This document shows positions 24,883 to 28,472 of a stretch of DNA of 28,472 bases, piece by piece. Position 1 is the first letter of the stretch; every line of letters starts with the position of its first letter. The translations under genes were made by a program, and so were the position numbers. Under the pieces are notes generated by a model. The model ran no database searches. It saw nothing but the letters and a program-made list of their open reading frames with translations, and had not been told where the DNA came from. This DNA is from CAYVBJ01 sp964415185 (GTDB lineage: Bacteria; Bacteroidota; Rhodothermia; Balneolales; Balneolaceae): NCBI GenBank assembly GCA_964415185.1, contig CAYPZI010000030.1:1-28472 (forward strand). The letters are read 5' to 3'.

Positions 24883-25674
24883 CTAATCCTCCGTGAAAAT
24901 TATTCCTTTCATATAGGTGGCAGCTTTGCCCTTCAATTCCACCCTGTCATCAATGAGGTTGCAAATGATTTCGCCACCCCGTTTTGAAAGCTGGGCAGCT
25001 CTCAGGTTATCTTTGTTTAATTTTTCTGCCCAGTACGGAGAAAGTAAAGTGTGTGCCGAACCTGTAACAGGGTCTTCATTAATTCCGACGGCAGGAGCAA
25101 AAAATCTCGATATGAAATCATAATCATCGCTTTCGGCAGTTACAATGACACCACGTGTTTTCACTTCTTTCAGCCTGTTGAAATCAGGTGAGAGGCTTTT
25201 TACAATTTCTTCATTGTTTACAATTACAAGGTAATCGGTGTTAAAAAACATTTCTGCGTTTTCCAGGCCAAGTGCATCAAGCAACAATGGATTGGGGTCT
25301 GTTTTTTCAGGCGGATTGGCAGGAAAATTCATGATATAGTATTTTCCTTCGGAGCTAACCGTCAGTTCTCCGCTTTTGGTAATAAAATGTATTTTTTCAT
25401 TTTGAAAACCAAGATGGGAAAATAATACGTGAGACGCTGCAAGTGTTGCATGCCCGCACAGGTCAACTTCTGTTACCGGCGTAAACCACCGGAGCTCATA
25501 ATTGCCTTTATCCCCGGTTGGGACAAAAAACGCAGTTTCAGATAAATTGTTTTCATTTGCAATGGCTTGCATAACATCAACCGGCAGCCACTTCGTTAAT
25601 GGTATAACTGCCGCTGGATTACCTTTGAATATCTCATTGGTAAAAGCATCAACCTGAAATATGTTTAACTCCAT
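24883..25674 (-). CDS. PhzF family isomerase/epimerase-like protein
   Basis: A 263-residue member of the PhzF (diaminopimelate-epimerase-like) family, a two-lobed fold; the known enzyme isomerises DHHA in phenazine synthesis, but most members have unknown substrates. Signatures are FQVDAFTNEIFKGNPAAVI (6-24), NLSETAFFV (43-51) with the catalytic E46, RWFTPVTEVDLCGHATLAA (62-80) and GINEDPVTGSAHTLLSPYW (about 198-216). No phenazine genes are nearby, so phenazine synthesis is not implied. It is the first gene of a minus-strand pair with the TauE/SafE exporter, and divergent from mutS2 over 135 bases. Confidence 0.92.
   Translation of the reverse strand: MELNIFQVDAFTNEIFKGNPAAVIPLTKWLPVDVMQAIANENNLSETAFFVPTGDKGNYELRWFTPVTEVDLCGHATLAASHVLFSHLGFQNEKIHFITKSGELTVSSEGKYYIMNFPANPPEKTDPNPLLLDALGLENAEMFFNTDYLVIVNNEEIVKSLSPDFNRLKEVKTRGVIVTAESDDYDFISRFFAPAVGINEDPVTGSAHTLLSPYWAEKLNKDNLRAAQLSKRGGEIICNLIDDRVELKGKAATYMKGIIFTED
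24887..24892 (-). promoter_or_regulatory. Shine-Dalgarno deciding the TTG start of the exporter
   Basis: GGAGGA on the minus strand, six bases before the TTG at 24880 and within the last codons of the phzF-like gene. It is the clearest ribosome site in the window; most genes here have none. Confidence 0.65.
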
Positions 25675-25742
25675 CCGTTTTTTGCTTTGGTGTAGATGAA
25701 CCTGTAATATAATCTTTGAAAGATAGAGAAATAAATGACTCC

Positions 25743-25758
25743 ATTTTTAATTAAAAAT
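25743..25758. promoter_or_regulatory. 16-bp AT palindrome between phzF-like gene and mutS2
   Basis: ATTTTTAATTAAAAAT is a perfect palindrome in the middle of the 135-base divergent region. It could be an operator for either gene, or a chance product of AT-rich DNA. Confidence 0.25.
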
Positions 25759-25809
25759 GTATCAATTTGATAAAATGCAACAATCAGGAACCCGATTTTT
25801 TAAAACAGA

Positions 25810-28221
25810 ATGACTAAACCGAGTTTTACCGCCCTGCCTTCCGATGCTTTTGACAAGGCCGGACTTTCTACAATCAAAAAGGCTGCTTTAAAATATTGCT
25901 ACACCGAAACCGGACGTGAAAAAACAGAGCGTTTAAAACCTTCTGCCGAACAGAACAGTGTGCATGAGTTGAGATTACAATGTTCGGATATGATTGCATT
26001 GGCTGAGAAAAACATACAGGTGCCTCTTGACAACCTTCATGGATTGAAAGAGATACTTGAAAGGGCCAGGGCAGAAGGAGCTGTTTTATCTTCGGAACAT
26101 TTCCCCGGGATTTTAAAACATGCCCGGCAAGCACGGATCCTGAAAGAGTTTTTTAAGAGAAATCACGAAAATTCTGCAAATTTGCTAAATCTTGCAGGCG
26201 ATTTACAGCCACTTCCTGAATTTGAAAAAACGATTTCAGAATCCATCTCCGAAAATGGTGAAGTAAAAGACAGCGCAAGCACGGCACTGAAATCCATCCG
26301 ATCCCGGTTAAACAGAAAAAGGCAGGCTGTCAGGTCAACCGTGCAAAAAATGATGAAGCAAGCTGCAAAAGACGGCTATGCCTCAGACGAAGGCCCGACG
26401 ATCAGGGGCGGCAGAATGGTGATACCTATACAGGCACAGTTTAAACGGAAAGTTAAAGGATTTGTACATGATGTCTCCTCAACCGGACAGACGGTCTACA
26501 TCGAGCCGGTTGAATCACTGCATCTCAACAATGAGATAAGGGAACTTGAATCTGAAGAAGCACACGAAATCGAACGTATTTTACTAAAATTGACAGACTT
26601 TGTGCGGATTAATACGCCTGCTCTCACTTTAAATGAAGATATTACGGGTGAAATAGATTGTATTCATGCCAGGGTGAAGATCGGCATCGAGCTCAACGGG
26701 GCATTACCCGCCTTATCCAAAGGCCGGGAACTCAGAATCCGGGATGGCTATAACCCGGTATTGCTGTTAAAAAACCTGAGAGAAAAGTCCAGTGAAACAG
26801 TAGTGCCGCTTCAGATGGAATTATCGGAAGATCAGCTTGCCGTAATTATAACCGGTCCGAATGCCGGTGGCAAGTCGGTTGCAATGAAAACAGTGGGGTT
26901 GCTAATGCTCATGCATCAATCCGGTTTTCCGGTTCCCCTGAATCCCGATTCCAGCCTGCCTGTGTTTTCAGGCATTTATCTTGATGTGGGTGACGATCAG
27001 TCTATCGAAAATGACCTCAGCACTTTCTCTTCCCGGCTGCAGTGGATGCGAAATACAATTAAAATGGCCGGTTGGGCCTCCCTGGTGCTTATTGATGAAG
27101 CTGCAGCCGGTACCGATCCCGATGAAGGCGGAGCCATATTTCAGGCTTTTATCGAAGAACTGATTAAAAAAGATGCATTGGCCATTGTAACGACACACCA
27201 TGGTTCGCTCAAGGCATTTGCGCACGAGCATCCAAAAGCTGTAAATGGTTCAATGGAGTTTAACCAGGGTACACTTTCTCCGAATTATCATTTCAGGTTG
27301 GGAATGCCGGGAAGCAGTTATGCATTTGAAATTGCTGAACGTCTCAAGGTTGACGAACAAATCATCCGCCGGGCAAGGGAACTGGTTGGAAGCGGTAAAA
27401 ACCGGCTTGAAGACCTGATAAGTGAGCTTGAATCGAAACTGATGGAGTATTCCGATCAAAAAGAAAAACATGAAAAAGCTGCCTCAAAGATGAAGGCCCG
27501 GAGGAGTGAATATGAGGACAAGCTTGAGACGCTGAAGAGGCAAAAAGAATCGATAAAAACGAAAGCGCTTGAAGAAGCCGGCCATATTATGCAAACAGCA
27601 AACCGGAAAATTGAAGAGGCCGTGCGCCAAATTCGAGAAGAGGGGAAACAAAATGAAGATGCAATCAGAAAAGCCCGTAAAAGTGTTGAAGAACACAAAC
27701 AGGCGGTTCGAAGGAAAGTAAAAAAATCAAAGCCCGTAAAGAGAAATAAAAGAAAAACAGAGCTGCCCGAACCGGGTGATACGGTAATATTTGCCGATGG
27801 GTCGGCCACAGGTGAGCTGGTTGAAGTGCAGGGGTCGAGGGCTGTTGTAATGGCAGGAGGGTTGCGATTAAAAACGAGTATTTCGAACCTGATTAAGGCG
27901 GATAAAAAAAGAAGTACAAAAAAAGATCCGGGCCGGTTTGGAAAAAGCCTGAAACCGACGGGCTATCAGCCCGAAAGCGTATCCCGGAAACTGGATATCA
28001 GGGGCTTCAGAGGCGACGAAGCCGTAAAAAAAGTAATGCATTATCTTGACAGGGCATACGCCCGGGATTTAAAAAATGTTGAAATCATCCATGGAAAAGG
28101 GGATGGCATTCTCAAAAAACTTGTTCATGAATACCTCGATGGCCGGGATGAAGTAAACAGTTATGAAACCGCACCCATTGAGCAGGGTGGCGAAGGATGT
28201 ACTCTTGTTTCGCTAAAATAG
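25810..28221 (+). CDS. mutS2: Endonuclease MutS2
   Basis: An 803-residue MutS2, a homologue of MutS without the mismatch-recognition domain. Members bind branched DNA, limit recombination, or split collided ribosomes. The core/lever region is 1-330 (VHDVSSTGQTVYIEP at 219-233). The ATPase has Walker A ITGPNAGGKS (347-356), the STFSSRL signature (404-410), Walker B LVLIDE (425-430) with AAAGTDPDEG, and TTHHGSLKAFA (461-471). A coiled coil spans about 530-640, followed by a basic linker and a KOW-like segment (655-695). The C-terminal Smr domain (about 725-803) has LDIRG (728-732) and HGKGDGIL (761-768). All domains are complete. It starts without a Shine-Dalgarno. The D-E-A-A-A-G-T-D-P order is a mild variant of the usual DELGAGTDP. 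Confidence 0.96.
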   Translation: MTKPSFTALPSDAFDKAGLSTIKKAALKYCYTETGREKTERLKPSAEQNSVHELRLQCSDMIALAEKNIQVPLDNLHGLKEILERARAEGAVLSSEHFPGILKHARQARILKEFFKRNHENSANLLNLAGDLQPLPEFEKTISESISENGEVKDSASTALKSIRSRLNRKRQAVRSTVQKMMKQAAKDGYASDEGPTIRGGRMVIPIQAQFKRKVKGFVHDVSSTGQTVYIEPVESLHLNNEIRELESEEAHEIERILLKLTDFVRINTPALTLNEDITGEIDCIHARVKIGIELNGALPALSKGRELRIRDGYNPVLLLKNLREKSSETVVPLQMELSEDQLAVIITGPNAGGKSVAMKTVGLLMLMHQSGFPVPLNPDSSLPVFSGIYLDVGDDQSIENDLSTFSSRLQWMRNTIKMAGWASLVLIDEAAAGTDPDEGGAIFQAFIEELIKKDALAIVTTHHGSLKAFAHEHPKAVNGSMEFNQGTLSPNYHFRLGMPGSSYAFEIAERLKVDEQIIRRARELVGSGKNRLEDLISELESKLMEYSDQKEKHEKAASKMKARRSEYEDKLETLKRQKESIKTKALEEAGHIMQTANRKIEEAVRQIREEGKQNEDAIRKARKSVEEHKQAVRRKVKKSKPVKRNKRKTELPEPGDTVIFADGSATGELVEVQGSRAVVMAGGLRLKTSISNLIKADKKRSTKKDPGRFGKSLKPTGYQPESVSRKLDIRGFRGDEAVKKVMHYLDRAYARDLKNVEIIHGKGDGILKKLVHEYLDGRDEVNSYETAPIEQGGEGCTLVSLK

Positions 28222-28303
28222 AATTTTGTCGCTTCGGGATTACCGTAATTTCAGTTATGTCGTCCCCAGGGCGGAGGCACTTTGCAACGATGTCGTCACG
28301 TTA

Positions 28304-28418
28304 GAGGCTGTCCAAAAAGATCTATTTGATTTATAAGTGCCTTAATTATTTAAGTTCTCTTCGTGAACCTTTGAGTCTTTGTGTCCTCGTGGTAAAAAAG
28401 TGCCGGTTTTTGCCACTA
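28304..28418. repeat. Dispersed repeat, copy B
   Basis: Second copy of the 23636 repeat, in the same orientation, inside the 251-base gene-free end of the window after mutS2. It shares GAGGCTGTCCAAAAAGATCT, then a long common stretch to CTTCGTGAACCTTTGA and CTCGTGGTAAAAAAGTGCCG. GTGGTAAAAA and TTTTTGCCAC form a near-perfect 10-bp stem. Nothing else is recognised in 28222-28472. Confidence 0.75.
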
Positions 28419-28472
28419 AGGTATTATAAAAAAGAGGACGCCCCGAAATTATTAAATTGTTTGAACACCAAA

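Noticed and set aside
24883..25674. PhzF homologue taken as evidence for phenazine synthesis
   Set aside because: No other phz gene is nearby, and most PhzF-family proteins have nothing to do with phenazines.

Overview
The window looks like chromosomal DNA of a free-living bacterium of the Bacteroidota/Balneolota/Rhodothermota sphere (inference; Balneolaceae-like is my best guess). The grounds are moderate GC content, A-rich leaders with almost no Shine-Dalgarno sequences, two TAnnTTTG-type -7 promoter candidates, a NagZ-AmiE-type fusion lipoprotein, GCS2-CBS fusions, and intergenic spaces filled with dispersed palindromic repeats. No rRNA, tRNA, CRISPR array, phage or intact transposase was recognised.

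Layout. 1-5597 (minus strand): a penicillin-acylase-family Ntn hydrolase broken by a 100-N assembly gap, then a GH3/beta-lactamase-fold fusion lipoprotein (NagZ-AmiE architecture, muropeptide rescue), whose stop overlaps the start of a cytidine-deaminase-like protein that has lost the zinc and catalytic residues. 5695-7586 (plus): 3-hydroxybutyryl-CoA dehydrogenase and low-specificity threonine aldolase. 7587-8187: gene-free, with REP-like hairpins and a large palindromic repeat. 8188-9336 (minus): an exported beta-lactamase-fold serine hydrolase.

9544-14572 (plus): the most unusual block. Two tandem paralogues, each a GCS2-type carboxylate-amine ligase joined to a C-terminal pair of CBS domains, are followed, with a 14-base overlap, by an aspartoacylase/succinylglutamate-desuccinylase-like zinc hydrolase. 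It reads as an amide-bond making and breaking module with possible adenylate sensing; its substrate is unknown. 14677-18314 (plus): scpB, an RluB-type pseudouridine synthase, an alpha/beta hydrolase and an exported TPR protein, tightly packed. 18304-19065 (minus): an NRDE/TANGO2-family protein that converges with and overlaps the TPR gene.

19428-22025 (plus): a large membrane protein with an exported N-terminal domain, a polytopic core and a complete cytoplasmic RsbU/SpoIIE-type PP2C phosphatase. It is followed by an exported thioredoxin-fold protein and a DtxR/MntR-family metalloregulator with a structured leader. 23448-24073 holds a terminator and two families of intergenic repeat. 24074-25674 (minus): a PhzF-family protein and a TauE/SafE exporter, coupled through a rare clear Shine-Dalgarno. 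25810-28221 (plus): mutS2. The window ends in a second copy of the repeat seen at 23636.
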